From Aurantiacibacter odishensis (lineage in GTDB: Bacteria > Pseudomonadota > Alphaproteobacteria > Sphingomonadales > Sphingomonadaceae): 64,000 nucleotides of DNA. The stretch is from assembly GCF_003605195.1 (NCBI RefSeq), contig NZ_QYOS01000025.1, forward strand, positions 62,001 through 126,000, read 5' to 3'. The notes beneath the pieces are model-generated. The model saw nothing but the letters and a program-made list of their open reading frames with translations, was not told where the DNA came from and did no database searches. Positions 33,736-42,030 of this stretch are shown here, one piece after another (within the stretch, counting starts at the first letter, position 1; each line of letters begins with the position of its first letter). The position numbers were made by a program, and so were the translations under genes.

Positions 33736-34671
33736 ATGCGTAAACTGGTAGCCGCAACTGCGGCGATGGCACTCATCGCGGGCACCGCGCAGGCCGAGGA
33801 ACACGAGACGGCGGAAACGGCGGAAACGGTGGAGCAGCTGTACACCGATCCGGACGCAGGCGCGCTCACCGGTCTCACCACCGCCATGGTTCGCGACGCG
33901 GCCGACCTCGTCACCGAAGGCAAGGTCTATCGGCTGGGCGTGGTCAGCGGGCCGGAAACGCCGGTCTGGGGCGATCGCACCTATTCGATGGAAATCTTCG
34001 ACCTCGGCGTGAACGGGCCGAACAAGGTGACCGGCCACGATGACCGGGTGGAAACCCACCTCGGCATCGGCACCCAGATCGACGGGCTTGGCCACATCGG
34101 GCTCGACGGCGTGCACTACAACGGTGTCGCCAACTCTGAAATCATGCGCGAGGACGGTCTGGTCCGCTACGGCGCGGAAAACATCCCGGCCATCGCCACG
34201 CGCGGCGTGATGATCGACATGGCGGCCTACAAGGGCGTGGACATAAACGAGCCGATGGATTCGTTCAGCGCCGCCGATGTGCAGGCCGCGGCGGAGGCGC
34301 AGGGCGTCACCGTTCGTGCGGGCGACGTGGTGCTGATCCACACCGGCTGGCTGAACCGGATCGACGAGACGGACGTGTTCATCAACCAGGCGCCCGGCAT
34401 CAATGCCGATGCGGCGGCGTGGCTGGTGGAGCAGGGCGTGGTGGCCGTGGGATCGGATTCGGCAGGCGGCGAAACCAACGCGCCCGATCCCGAAGGCCGC
34501 GTCCTTCCCGTCCACGCGATGCTGATTGCCGAGAACGGCATCTACATCCTCGAAACAGTCGATACCCGCGAATTGGCAGCAGACGGCGTGCACGAGTTCT
34601 TCTTCGTGCTTGGCGCGCCGCGCCTGCAGGGCAGCGTGCAGGCGATCATCAATCCGGTTGCGATTCGCTAG
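33736..34671 (+). CDS. Cyclase-family (kynurenine formamidase-like) exported protein
   Basis: A 311-residue protein of the PF04199 cyclase family, with a signal peptide (MRKLVAATAAMALIAGTAQA). In formamidases the motif HxGTHxDxPxH binds metal. Here the segment reads HLGIGTQIDGLGHIGLDG, so the His of GTH is Gln, a variant seen in the 'GTQ' subgroup. GWLNR, VGSDSAGGE and LPVHAML segments are present. Cleavage of an amide or ester in the periplasm is plausible; the substrate is unknown. Its stop shares CTAG with the convergent gene. Confidence 0.82.
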   Translation: MRKLVAATAAMALIAGTAQAEEHETAETAETVEQLYTDPDAGALTGLTTAMVRDAADLVTEGKVYRLGVVSGPETPVWGDRTYSMEIFDLGVNGPNKVTGHDDRVETHLGIGTQIDGLGHIGLDGVHYNGVANSEIMREDGLVRYGAENIPAIATRGVMIDMAAYKGVDINEPMDSFSAADVQAAAEAQGVTVRAGDVVLIHTGWLNRIDETDVFINQAPGINADAAAWLVEQGVVAVGSDSAGGETNAPDPEGRVLPVHAMLIAENGIYILETVDTRELAADGVHEFFFVLGAPRLQGSVQAIINPVAIR

Positions 34672-35075
34672 CCGGTCGCGCGGTCTTCCCTTGGGGCAGG
34701 ACGGCTTTGTGCAGCCCGCTCCAGCCTGTCGCGCGTTTCGGCAATGAACTGTCGCACGAGGTCTGCGGTGTCCTGAGCGGCCTGCCGATGGCCCTTGCGA
34801 TCATCCTCGATCTGCCGGGGTTGCCAATCGAGTGTGTAGGACATGAGCCTGATGCGCAGAGTCCCGAGCCGATCCTGCAGTTCGTCATGCAGAGCGGCCT
34901 GTGCTGGCGCGTTCAGGTCCTCGCCGAGAGTGAGCAGCAGGGTGTTGAACTCGGCGGCGAAACGTTGGCGCAGTGCAAGGATCGCCAAGAGATCGGGCGG
35001 GGTGTCTGCAAGAGTCGCGGATACCAGCAGGTGGTATACGTTCTCCAATCGATCGAGCGACTCAAAAGAATACAA
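34668..35075 (-). CDS. Hypothetical helical protein
   Basis: A 135-residue soluble protein, mostly helical, Leu/Asp/Arg rich (YHLLVSATLADTPPDLLAIL; LHDELQDRLGTLRIRLMSY). TTG at 35075 is preceded by GGAGA with good spacing. No family is recognised. Its TAG overlaps the stop of the convergent cyclase gene. The 180 bp upstream hold no gene; the divergent-free gap contains AT-rich runs but no convincing promoter. Confidence 0.55.
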   Translation of the reverse strand: MYSFESLDRLENVYHLLVSATLADTPPDLLAILALRQRFAAEFNTLLLTLGEDLNAPAQAALHDELQDRLGTLRIRLMSYTLDWQPRQIEDDRKGHRQAAQDTADLVRQFIAETRDRLERAAQSRPAPREDRATG

Positions 35076-35255
35076 GCAGCGGTCTCCGACTAGGGAATAC
35101 GACCGCTGTTACAGTTCGCATGATCCGGGTGGTTTCCGGTCGATATAATCAACCGGATTGCGACTGGTTCCTAACTGAAGGAAGTCGCCCCCGAAGGACA
35201 GAAAGCATTTATACTTAACGGCTCACCCGAACAAGCGAGACGGGAAGCTTTGATG

Positions 35256-35879
35256 CTAACCAAGCCTTTCGATAACCACCACGCTGGAGCCGCTGTTGTC
35301 GCCGTACTTGGCCAGATGCGGGCCGTATTCTTCGCAGAGGATCTTGACCTTTCCGGCCTCGACACTGCCAGGCACCAGGCTGGAATAGTCCGGGTCCTCC
35401 AGGCTGAGGTCGTTGAGCGAGAACGCCAGTAGCGCGCCGGGTTGCATCAGGCCCAGCAGGTCGTCGTAGACGAACGGCGGGGCTGCGCCCTTGCTGATGA
35501 CGCCGACGGCGGTGAAGACGGGGTATTCGCCAAGCTGCGCGTTCAGCGAATTGTCGGGATCGACATGCTGCAGCTTGCGATAGACGTTCGTCTCGCGCGC
35601 CCGCTTGAGCATTCCTTCAGAAAGGTCCGCGCCGTCGATGGTGGTGAAACCGGCATCGGCCAGCGCCTGCCCGGACAGACCCGTGCCGCAGCCGTAGTCG
35701 AGGATCGGGGTGTCGCGATCGGGGACGAAGCGGGCCAGCGTCTTTGCCAGTCGGCTGGGCGTGAGGTAGCCGTTGCCGACAACATCGTCATCGTAATGCT
35801 CCGCCCATTCGTCATAGATCTCGCGCATCTCGGAATTGCCGGATGCTTGGTAAACCCTGTCCAGGTGCTTGTTCGCCAT
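35256..35879 (-). CDS. Class I SAM-dependent methyltransferase
   Basis: A 207-residue methyltransferase with motif I LDYGCGTGLSG (SAM-binding), motif II-like DGADLSEGML and a conserved FSLNDLSL post-II region. The N-terminal YDEWAEHYDDDVVGNGY matches the METTL27/Williams-Beuren-type group. The second in-frame ATG (35879) has AGGGA at correct distance; the first (35900) lacks a ribosome-binding site. The acceptor is unknown. Confidence 0.85.
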   Translation of the reverse strand: MANKHLDRVYQASGNSEMREIYDEWAEHYDDDVVGNGYLTPSRLAKTLARFVPDRDTPILDYGCGTGLSGQALADAGFTTIDGADLSEGMLKRARETNVYRKLQHVDPDNSLNAQLGEYPVFTAVGVISKGAAPPFVYDDLLGLMQPGALLAFSLNDLSLEDPDYSSLVPGSVEAGKVKILCEEYGPHLAKYGDNSGSSVVVIERLG

Positions 35880-36003
35880 GTGGATTTCCCTGTTCGCCAT
35901 GATGGTGTCGGGGTGAAAGTGCAGGTTGCACTAGGACTCGAATGGGCGGGCCTTGCCCATGTTCCGAAATACCTCGAAGTGGCCCCTTCACATGGGAGGA
36001 CAG

Positions 36004-37422
36004 TTACATCGACACGAGGCCGCTCGCGACGGCAAGGCCGAGGAAAGCGAAGAAGCCCATGGAATCGGTGATCATGGTCACGAACACGCTGGAGGCGACG
36101 GCAGGGTCCTGATCCAGCCGCTCGAACGCGACGGGCACCAGCACGCCGGCCATGCCCGATACGATGATGTTGATAACCATGGCCGCCGCGATAACGCCGC
36201 CCAGTTGCGGGGTGAAAATCGCCGCCGTCGCCAGCCCGATCAGCACCGCGATGGTCGCGCCGTTCATCAGCGCGACTTTCAGTTCGCGCAACACGAGCCT
36301 GCTCGTATTCGACTTGGTCAGCTGGTTCATGGCAATGGCGCGTACGGTCACGGCCATGGTCTGCGTGCCTGCATTGCCGCCGATGCTGGCGACGATCGGC
36401 ATCAGCACGGCAAGCGCCACCAGTTGCTCGATCGCCGCTCCGAAATAGGCGATGATGGCGCTGGCCACTACGGCAGTGCCGAGGTTCGCCACCAGCCAGC
36501 GCACGCGCGCGGAGTAGGCATCGCGCAGCGGCTCGTTGATGTCGCCTTCGCCCGCGCCGCTCATCAGCAGGGCATCCTCGCCCGCTTCCTCGGAAATGAT
36601 GTGGACGATATCGTCGACCGTCAGCTGGCCCACCAGCCGCCCGTTCTCGTCGACCACGGCGGCGGAGATCAGCGCGTATTTCTGGAAGCGCAGGGCCACC
36701 TCTTCCTGGTCCATGCCGACAGGAATCAGCGTCTGGTCACGCTTCATCACGTCGGTGATCTTCACGGAACGGGGCGTGCGCAGGATCCACGACAGCTGAC
36801 AGGTGCCGAGCGGGTGGAATCGGTGATCGACCACGAAGACTTCCCAGAACTCTGTGGTCAGGTTCTCCTCGCTACGCAGGTAATCGATCAGGTCACCCAC
36901 TGTCATCGAATCGGGCACCGCGATCAGCTCGCGCTGCATCAGGCGGCCGGCGGTTTCTTCCGGGTAGGCGAGGGCGGTCTCGATGACCGCGCGATCCTCA
37001 GCCTGTACTTCGGCAAGAATGGCGCGCTGGTCGCCCTCGTCGAGATCCTCGATCAGCTGGACGGCATCGTCGGTGTCGAGCTGGCCGACGATCTCCGCCA
37101 CTGCTTCGGGCGGCAGGTCTTCCAGCATGTCCTCGCGGACATAGTCGTTCAGTTCGGCCACCACCTCGCTGCTCATCAGGTCGGTGATGGCGGCGGCCAG
37201 CTCGCGGCGATCCTCCCGCTCCAGCAGTTCAAACAGGTCGGCGATGTCGGCGGGGTGAAGCGGTTCTACGAGGTCGTAGGTACTGTCCTCGTTATCGTCC
37301 CGCAGGCTCTCGCGAACCTGCCGAACGAATTCGGGCTTCAGCCGATTCTCCTCGTCGAACTGCTCGCCTTCGCCCTGCTGGGCTGCCTCTGCGTCATGTT
37401 CGTGGAGATCGGTTTCGGCCAT
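36004..37422 (-). CDS. mgtE: Magnesium transporter MgtE
   Basis: A 472-residue Mg2+ channel. The order is a cytoplasmic MgtE-N superhelix (about 25-130; LHPADIADLFELLE), a pair of CBS domains (about 135-255) that sense Mg2+ and gate the pore, then five membrane helices with the pore segment MPIVASIGGNAGTQTM. This is the standard architecture. The ATG at 37422 (MAETDLHEHD) is preferred over a TTG 12 codons upstream. Confidence 0.95.
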   Translation of the reverse strand: MAETDLHEHDAEAAQQGEGEQFDEENRLKPEFVRQVRESLRDDNEDSTYDLVEPLHPADIADLFELLEREDRRELAAAITDLMSSEVVAELNDYVREDMLEDLPPEAVAEIVGQLDTDDAVQLIEDLDEGDQRAILAEVQAEDRAVIETALAYPEETAGRLMQRELIAVPDSMTVGDLIDYLRSEENLTTEFWEVFVVDHRFHPLGTCQLSWILRTPRSVKITDVMKRDQTLIPVGMDQEEVALRFQKYALISAAVVDENGRLVGQLTVDDIVHIISEEAGEDALLMSGAGEGDINEPLRDAYSARVRWLVANLGTAVVASAIIAYFGAAIEQLVALAVLMPIVASIGGNAGTQTMAVTVRAIAMNQLTKSNTSRLVLRELKVALMNGATIAVLIGLATAAIFTPQLGGVIAAAMVINIIVSGMAGVLVPVAFERLDQDPAVASSVFVTMITDSMGFFAFLGLAVASGLVSM

Positions 37423-37537
37423 GTCTGCGGGGTCTATGCACAATGGCCGCAAAAGCAAGGCGGGGCTTCAAGGGCGTGGTGACTTTCCTCGCACGATCAT
37501 CTAGGCGGCGGGCAACCCGATCACAGGAGATACGTAA

Positions 37538-38002
37538 ATGGCCGATGAGAAACTGACTTTCACCCTCGATTGCGGAGACGGGAAGGGCGGCGATGTCGTC
37601 ATCAAGCTGCGCAGCGACGTTGCGCCCAACCACGTGGCCCGCATCACCGAGCTGGCGAAGGAAGGCTTCTATGACGGCGTGGTGTTCCACCGCGTGATCC
37701 CCGGCTTCATGGCGCAGGGCGGCGATCCCACCGGCACCGGCATGAGCGGTTCGGACAAGCCCGACCTGAAGCAGGAATTCAGCAACGTGCCGCACGTGCG
37801 CGGCGTGTGCTCGATGGCCCGCACGATGGATCCCAACAGCGCCAACTCGCAGTTCTTCATCGTGTTCGACGATGCCCGCTTCCTCGACAACCAGTACACC
37901 GTCTGGGGCGAGGTCGAGAGCGGCATGGAGCATGTCGACGCGCTGCCGACCGGCGAACCGCCCGCCAACCCGGGCAAGATCGTCAAGGCCACCGTCGCCT
38001 GA
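37538..38002 (+). CDS. Peptidyl-prolyl cis-trans isomerase, cyclophilin type
   Basis: A 154-residue cyclophilin without signal peptide, so cytoplasmic. The catalytic pattern is visible in FYDGVVFHRVIPGFMAQGGD (FHR with catalytic Arg, and the QGGD loop), SMARTMDPNSANSQFFI and the closing WGEVESGM. It accelerates X-Pro isomerisation during folding. AGGAGA precedes the ATG. It is monocistronic, with a strong terminator immediately after. Confidence 0.95.
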   Translation: MADEKLTFTLDCGDGKGGDVVIKLRSDVAPNHVARITELAKEGFYDGVVFHRVIPGFMAQGGDPTGTGMSGSDKPDLKQEFSNVPHVRGVCSMARTMDPNSANSQFFIVFDDARFLDNQYTVWGEVESGMEHVDALPTGEPPANPGKIVKATVA

Positions 38003-38007
38003 TGTGA

Positions 38008-38037
38008 AAAGGGGCGCCCGCTGCGGCGCCCCTTTCT
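38008..38037. terminator. Bidirectional terminator after the cyclophilin gene
   Basis: AAAGGGGCGCC (38008-38018) pairs with GGCGCCCCTTT (38025-38035), eleven perfect pairs with a 6-nt loop and T-rich ends on both strands. It serves both the cyclophilin gene and the convergent SnoaL-like gene. Confidence 0.88.
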
Positions 38038-38064
38038 TTATGTGGTGAGGTGGCGGTGGGGCGA

Positions 38065-39045
38065 TCAGCCCTCCGTCGGCACCACGTTGCGGCTCCGGAT
38101 CAGCCACTCGCCGTCCACGCGCACCACGTCGTCCACGCCGCGGCCCACGGCGGCCACACGCGGCGCGGGTTCCACTCCGGCACCACCGCCGAACAGCGTC
38201 TGCCAGTAGTAGTGGACGCGGGCGTGATCGGTATCGACGAACTCGATCCGCTGGTTCGACATGATGTGGTACATGCCCGCTCCCGGCATCTCGCCGCGCG
38301 CGAACCGTCCGGCATTCCCTTCTTCCAGCGATGCGATCATTCCGCGCAGCGCGTCGCGGCCTTCCACGTTGTTGAACGAGCCGTCAGGGGTGAAGACCGA
38401 AGCATAGGCATCGGCATCGAGCGTGTCCGTGGCGCGGACGTAGCGCCACATCAGGTCCTCGATCGCGGCGCGGTCGGCCAGTTCCTGTTCCGGAGAGGCG
38501 GGAGCGGCGGATTGCGGCGGTGCCGATTGAGTTTGGGCGGGCGGCAGGGTGGCCGGGTCCCAGTGGACATCGGCCTTGCCGTCTACGAAGCGCCAGGTGT
38601 CGAACCAGGTGGTGGTGTAGGTATCCTCCGGATCGTCGCCGTAAGGTATCTCGCGCTTGATCAGCACCGTGACGAGATCGTCCTCCGCCACCACGTCCAC
38701 GATCGGGCTGGTGAGTTCGCCGCAATCGTCGATGCGTTCCACCTTGGCGACTTCGGTGAAGTAGTAGACCACGCCCTCCAGGCCGGAAGCGGCCATCGGG
38801 TTGTGCTGGATATAACGGTCGGTCAGCCACTCGCCCGCGCGATCCCACTGGTTGCACTGAAGCAGTTCGCGCATGATGTGCAGCGCCGCCTGCTTGTTGC
38901 GGTGCAGTTCGGGGTCGTCGCTGGTGAACAGGCTTTCCGGATCGGGGTGCGCCACGACCGGATCGTTCAGCGCCCGCATCTGCGCGGCGGCAGGCGTGGC
39001 AAGCGTTACGGCAGCGGTGGCGGCAAGCAGGGTTGCAAGTTTCAT
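38065..39045 (-). CDS. Exported protein with two SnoaL/NTF2-like domains
   Basis: A 326-residue protein with a signal peptide (MKLATLLAATAAVTLATPAAA). Residues about 45-165 resemble a secreted SnoaL-like domain (YIQHNPMAASGLEGVVYYF). After a Gln/Ser/Pro/Ala linker (about 170-190), a second NTF2-like domain appears (ADRAAIEDLMWRYVRATDT ... WLIRSRNVV). Such folds are either small-molecule isomerases or binding modules; no catalytic residues can be claimed. The two-domain fusion is the odd feature. Confidence 0.75.
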   Translation of the reverse strand: MKLATLLAATAAVTLATPAAAQMRALNDPVVAHPDPESLFTSDDPELHRNKQAALHIMRELLQCNQWDRAGEWLTDRYIQHNPMAASGLEGVVYYFTEVAKVERIDDCGELTSPIVDVVAEDDLVTVLIKREIPYGDDPEDTYTTTWFDTWRFVDGKADVHWDPATLPPAQTQSAPPQSAAPASPEQELADRAAIEDLMWRYVRATDTLDADAYASVFTPDGSFNNVEGRDALRGMIASLEEGNAGRFARGEMPGAGMYHIMSNQRIEFVDTDHARVHYYWQTLFGGGAGVEPAPRVAAVGRGVDDVVRVDGEWLIRSRNVVPTEG

Positions 39046-39113
39046 CGGACAGTCCTCCCTTGTTGACTTTGCCCGAAGATGCCCGATTTCATCTCCTCAC
39101 GCTAGAGGCCAGA

Positions 39114-39992
39114 TTATAGCCCTGCGTTGACGATCCAGTCATGGAAGATCCGTACCGGCCGCGCTGCCAGATCGGCGGGTCGGCAGACAAACCAGTACGA
39201 ATACGGACTTTCGATCTGCTTGTCGAAGATGCGCGCCAGTCGCGGATCGTTGATGCGGTTGAGGTGATCGTCGTGCATCATGGCGATGCCCATGCCCTGC
39301 GCCGCGGCCTCCAGGATGATCTGCCCCGAATCGTAATGGTCGATGGCGGCAGGTTGCAGCTTTTCCAGCCCCAGCGCCGCTTTCCACGCATCGAAGCTCA
39401 TCACCATGTCGGTGTGGAGCAGGAATGTTTGCTGCGACAGCACGTCAATTCCGGGGTTTTCTCCTATCTCCTCGACAAGTTGGGCGCTGGCGATGGCGTG
39501 GACCGTGTTGTGATCGAGCTGTACCGAATAGAGCGAGGAATCTGGCCGGTGCGTCAGCGTGATCGCCGCGTCCAGCGTGTCGCCCACGCGGTCGATCAGG
39601 TGCGGGCCGGTGTCGATATCGAGGTGCAGGCGCGGGTGCGCCTTGCGCAGTTCTATCAGCCGGGGGAACAGTCGCTGCGTCCCGAACAGCGGCATCACGC
39701 CGAGGCGCAGACGCATCAATTGCAGGTTCTCGCTCTGCGTTTCGACGGCGGCTGCCAACGATTCCAGATGCGGGGCTACGGCATCGTAGAACGCGCGCCC
39801 CTCGTCCGTCAGTCGCATGGTCTGCCCCGAACGCGAGAACAGCTTGCGCCCGGTGAAGCTCTCCAGGTTGCTGATCCGGCGCGACAGGGCCGACGGGCTG
39901 AGACCCAGTTCCGTCGCCGCCGAACGCGCCGAGCCTAGCCGCACCACGCGAATGAAAGCCTCCAGGGCGCGCAAGGGCGGAAGACGACGCAT
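39114..39992 (-). CDS. LysR-family transcriptional regulator
   Basis: A 292-residue LysR regulator with N-terminal winged helix (about 5-65; AAVTELGLSPSALSRRI-type SARSAATELGLSPSALSRR) and a periplasmic-binding-like effector domain. The opening MRRLPPLRALEAF resembles the GcvA-like branch. The ATG at 39992 is preferred; a GTG two codons upstream is possible. The divergently oriented neighbour usually regulated by LysR proteins is absent here: both flanking genes read the same way, so the target is unclear. Confidence 0.88.
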   Translation of the reverse strand: MRRLPPLRALEAFIRVVRLGSARSAATELGLSPSALSRRISNLESFTGRKLFSRSGQTMRLTDEGRAFYDAVAPHLESLAAAVETQSENLQLMRLRLGVMPLFGTQRLFPRLIELRKAHPRLHLDIDTGPHLIDRVGDTLDAAITLTHRPDSSLYSVQLDHNTVHAIASAQLVEEIGENPGIDVLSQQTFLLHTDMVMSFDAWKAALGLEKLQPAAIDHYDSGQIILEAAAQGMGIAMMHDDHLNRINDPRLARIFDKQIESPYSYWFVCRPADLAARPVRIFHDWIVNAGL

Positions 39993-40058
39993 ACGCACAA
40001 TGTCGAGGGAAAACTGGTCTCTGTCGAGATCAAATTTGCAGCCGCAGCGGCTTTTTGC

Positions 40059-40087
40059 CGCACTGCACCCAAAAACTGTGCAGTGCG
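40059..40087. repeat. Perfect 10-bp inverted repeat in the corC-LysR gap
   Basis: CGCACTGCAC (40059-40068) and GTGCAGTGCG (40078-40087) flank a 9-nt loop CCAAAAACT, giving ten perfect pairs. It lies upstream of the LysR start and downstream of corC. Without a strong T tract it may be an operator or a weak corC terminator. Confidence 0.5.
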
Positions 40088-40112
40088 AAGCACTTGACCC
40101 CAGGCTCGCGTC

Positions 40113-41063
40113 TCAGGCCTCTTCTGTCTCGCGTTCCCGGTCGGGGCTGTGGAGCCGCAGGCGCGTGACGTGGGTCTCGTCGCCAGCCGTCACCTCGATG
40201 CGCCATCCGCTCGGATGGGTAAGGATGGTGCCGGGCTGGGGCACCTCCTCCGCCAGCACGAAGGCAAGACCGCCCAGCGTGTCGACGGCTTCCTCGACCT
40301 CGGCCAGCGCCGGATCGCCGACAACCTGGGCAACGTCGTCCAGTTCCACGCTGGCATCGGCATCCCACACACCTTCGTCGACGGCCACCACCTGCTCGAT
40401 GGGGGCCTCGTCGTGCTCGTCCTCGATCTCGCCGACGATTTCCTCGACCAGGTCCTCGATCGTGATGATCCCGTCGGTGCCGGAAAACTCGTCCACCACG
40501 ATGGCAAGGTGTACGCGGCGCTGGCGCATGTCGGCCAGCACGTCCAGCGCGCCGCGCGCCTGCGGCACGTAGAGCGGCTGACGCATCATCGTGGTCCAGT
40601 CGGGCGGCGGGGCCTTGCCGCTGGCGAGAACGGCGAACACGTCCTTCAGGTGCATCATGCCGATCACGTCGTCCAGCTGGTCGCGGTAGACGGGCATACG
40701 GGAAATGCCGTGCTCGGCAAACAGACCCACCATCTCTTCCCAGGGCACGGTGGCTTCCACCGCGATGATCTCCTTGCGCGGGATCGCCACGTCGTCGGCA
40801 TCGTGCTCGCTGAAATGCAGCAGGTTGCGCAGCATCGTCAGCTCGACGGAGGACAAGTCCCCCTTCGAAGGCTGCTCGCCACCGTTGGCAGTTTCGTCCT
40901 CGTGCTCGTCGATGGCCTCTTCCAGCTGCGCGCGCAGGCTGGTGTCGCCCTGTTCTTCAAACAGTCCGCGGATCGCGTTCCATAAGCCGCCCCCAGTACC
41001 TGAGGGGCTGCTACTCTCCGATTCTCCGTTTTGGGAATCGTCAGGTCTGTCGCTATCGGGCAT
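40113..41063 (-). CDS. corC: CBS/CorC-domain protein (hemolysin C-like)
   Basis: A 316-residue cytoplasmic protein of the CorC/TlyC family: an acidic Ser-rich N-terminus, two CBS domains (about 85-210; ISRMPVYRDQLDDVIGMMHLKD and VHLAIVVDEFSGTDGIIT) and a CorC/HlyC C-terminal domain (about 225-305). CorC associates with Mg2+/Co2+ homeostasis. It directly follows ybeY (20-bp gap), as in the conserved miaB-ybeZ-ybeY-ybeX block. The lnt gene that usually follows is not present here. Confidence 0.9.
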   Translation of the reverse strand: MPDSDRPDDSQNGESESSSPSGTGGGLWNAIRGLFEEQGDTSLRAQLEEAIDEHEDETANGGEQPSKGDLSSVELTMLRNLLHFSEHDADDVAIPRKEIIAVEATVPWEEMVGLFAEHGISRMPVYRDQLDDVIGMMHLKDVFAVLASGKAPPPDWTTMMRQPLYVPQARGALDVLADMRQRRVHLAIVVDEFSGTDGIITIEDLVEEIVGEIEDEHDEAPIEQVVAVDEGVWDADASVELDDVAQVVGDPALAEVEEAVDTLGGLAFVLAEEVPQPGTILTHPSGWRIEVTAGDETHVTRLRLHSPDRERETEEA

Positions 41064-41083
41064 TGCCCTGTTACTTTCTCCGT

Positions 41084-41575
41084 TCAGGATGTGGCCGCGC
41101 TATATGGGTCTGCTATCCCCAAAAGTGCAAGCGCCTTCACTTCCAGTTGTTCCATTTTGTCGGCGTCCGCGTCCGAAATCTCGTGATCGTGGCCCGCGAG
41201 GTGGAGCAGACCATGCAGGATGAGGTGCGCGGCATGGGTTTCCAGAGCGATGCCCTTCGCCTCGGCCTCGCGCGCACAGGTCTCGTGGGCGAGGGCTATA
41301 TCACCGAGCATTTCGGGGAATGGCTCCTCGGGATCGAGATGGATCAGATCGCTGCGTTCCAGCATCGGAAAGCTGAGCACGTTGGTAGGCTTGTCGCGCT
41401 GGCGCCATTCGCGGTTGAGCGCGTGGATTTCGGCATCGGAAGTGAACAGCAGGCTCGTGATCAGTCGCGGATTTGCAAGCTCGGGCGCGACCGCTTGCGC
41501 TGCTTCGGCCACCCGCAGGGTAAGGGCATGCCAGTCGCCGTCCGGCCAGTGTTCGATGTCGATCTCAAGGTTCAA
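41084..41575 (-). CDS. ybeY: Endoribonuclease YbeY (rRNA maturation)
   Basis: A 163-residue metal-dependent RNase involved in 16S rRNA 3'-end maturation and ribosome quality control. The zinc motif HGLLHLAGHDH (H-x3-H-x5-H) is intact, with RQRDKPTNVLSFP ahead of it. An ATG starts it 3 bp after the stop of the inserted membrane-protein gene. In most relatives it directly follows phoH. Confidence 0.95.
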   Translation of the reverse strand: MNLEIDIEHWPDGDWHALTLRVAEAAQAVAPELANPRLITSLLFTSDAEIHALNREWRQRDKPTNVLSFPMLERSDLIHLDPEEPFPEMLGDIALAHETCAREAEAKGIALETHAAHLILHGLLHLAGHDHEISDADADKMEQLEVKALALLGIADPYSAATS

Positions 41576-41578
41576 TTG

Positions 41579-41971
41579 CTAATCGAGCCCACTCATTGGA
41601 ATGCCTGCACATGAAGGATCGGGGCCTTTGTTTATCAGCGGCCCCCTGAACGCAGTTTGTTGAATTCGGTCGTAACATAGGATTGTGTCACCATCGGGCC
41701 AAAACACCAGCATAAGACAGTACGCCCACCACAGCAGAACGAATATTGCGAAGGAAATCCGCCAAATCTTGCTGACCTTGGCGTCACAGGTACGCCATGC
41801 ATAGAGCGCTGCAATGATGGTGAGCGGAATCGAAAGACGGACGAACCATTGCTCTTCGTCCAGAAAAACGAAGGTCAGGATAAGCAGGGCTATGCAATAG
41901 AGCGCAGCGTTGATCCCAAACCAGTATAGCGGCCAGCGACGCCCTTGTTCGCGGTAATGTCGCCAACCCAA
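41579..41971 (-). CDS. Low-GC membrane protein of unknown function, inserted between phoH and ybeY
   Basis: A 130-residue protein with four hydrophobic segments (YWFGINAALYCIALLILTF; FVRLSIPLTIIAALYAW; ISFAIFVLLWWAYCLMLVF). No family is recognised. Hand-counting gives about 51% GC over 41641-41880, against about 70% in a 60-base sample of neighbouring phoH. The gene separates phoH from ybeY, which are usually adjacent, suggesting a later insertion. It keeps the operon's orientation and lies 3 bp from ybeY. Confidence 0.65.
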   Translation of the reverse strand: MGWRHYREQGRRWPLYWFGINAALYCIALLILTFVFLDEEQWFVRLSIPLTIIAALYAWRTCDAKVSKIWRISFAIFVLLWWAYCLMLVFWPDGDTILCYDRIQQTAFRGPLINKGPDPSCAGIPMSGLD

Positions 41972-42030
41972 CAGCGTTCGCCCCTTATGCTTCAGTCAAC
42001 TCGATGCTTGCCTTGGCGACAGGATGCCGC

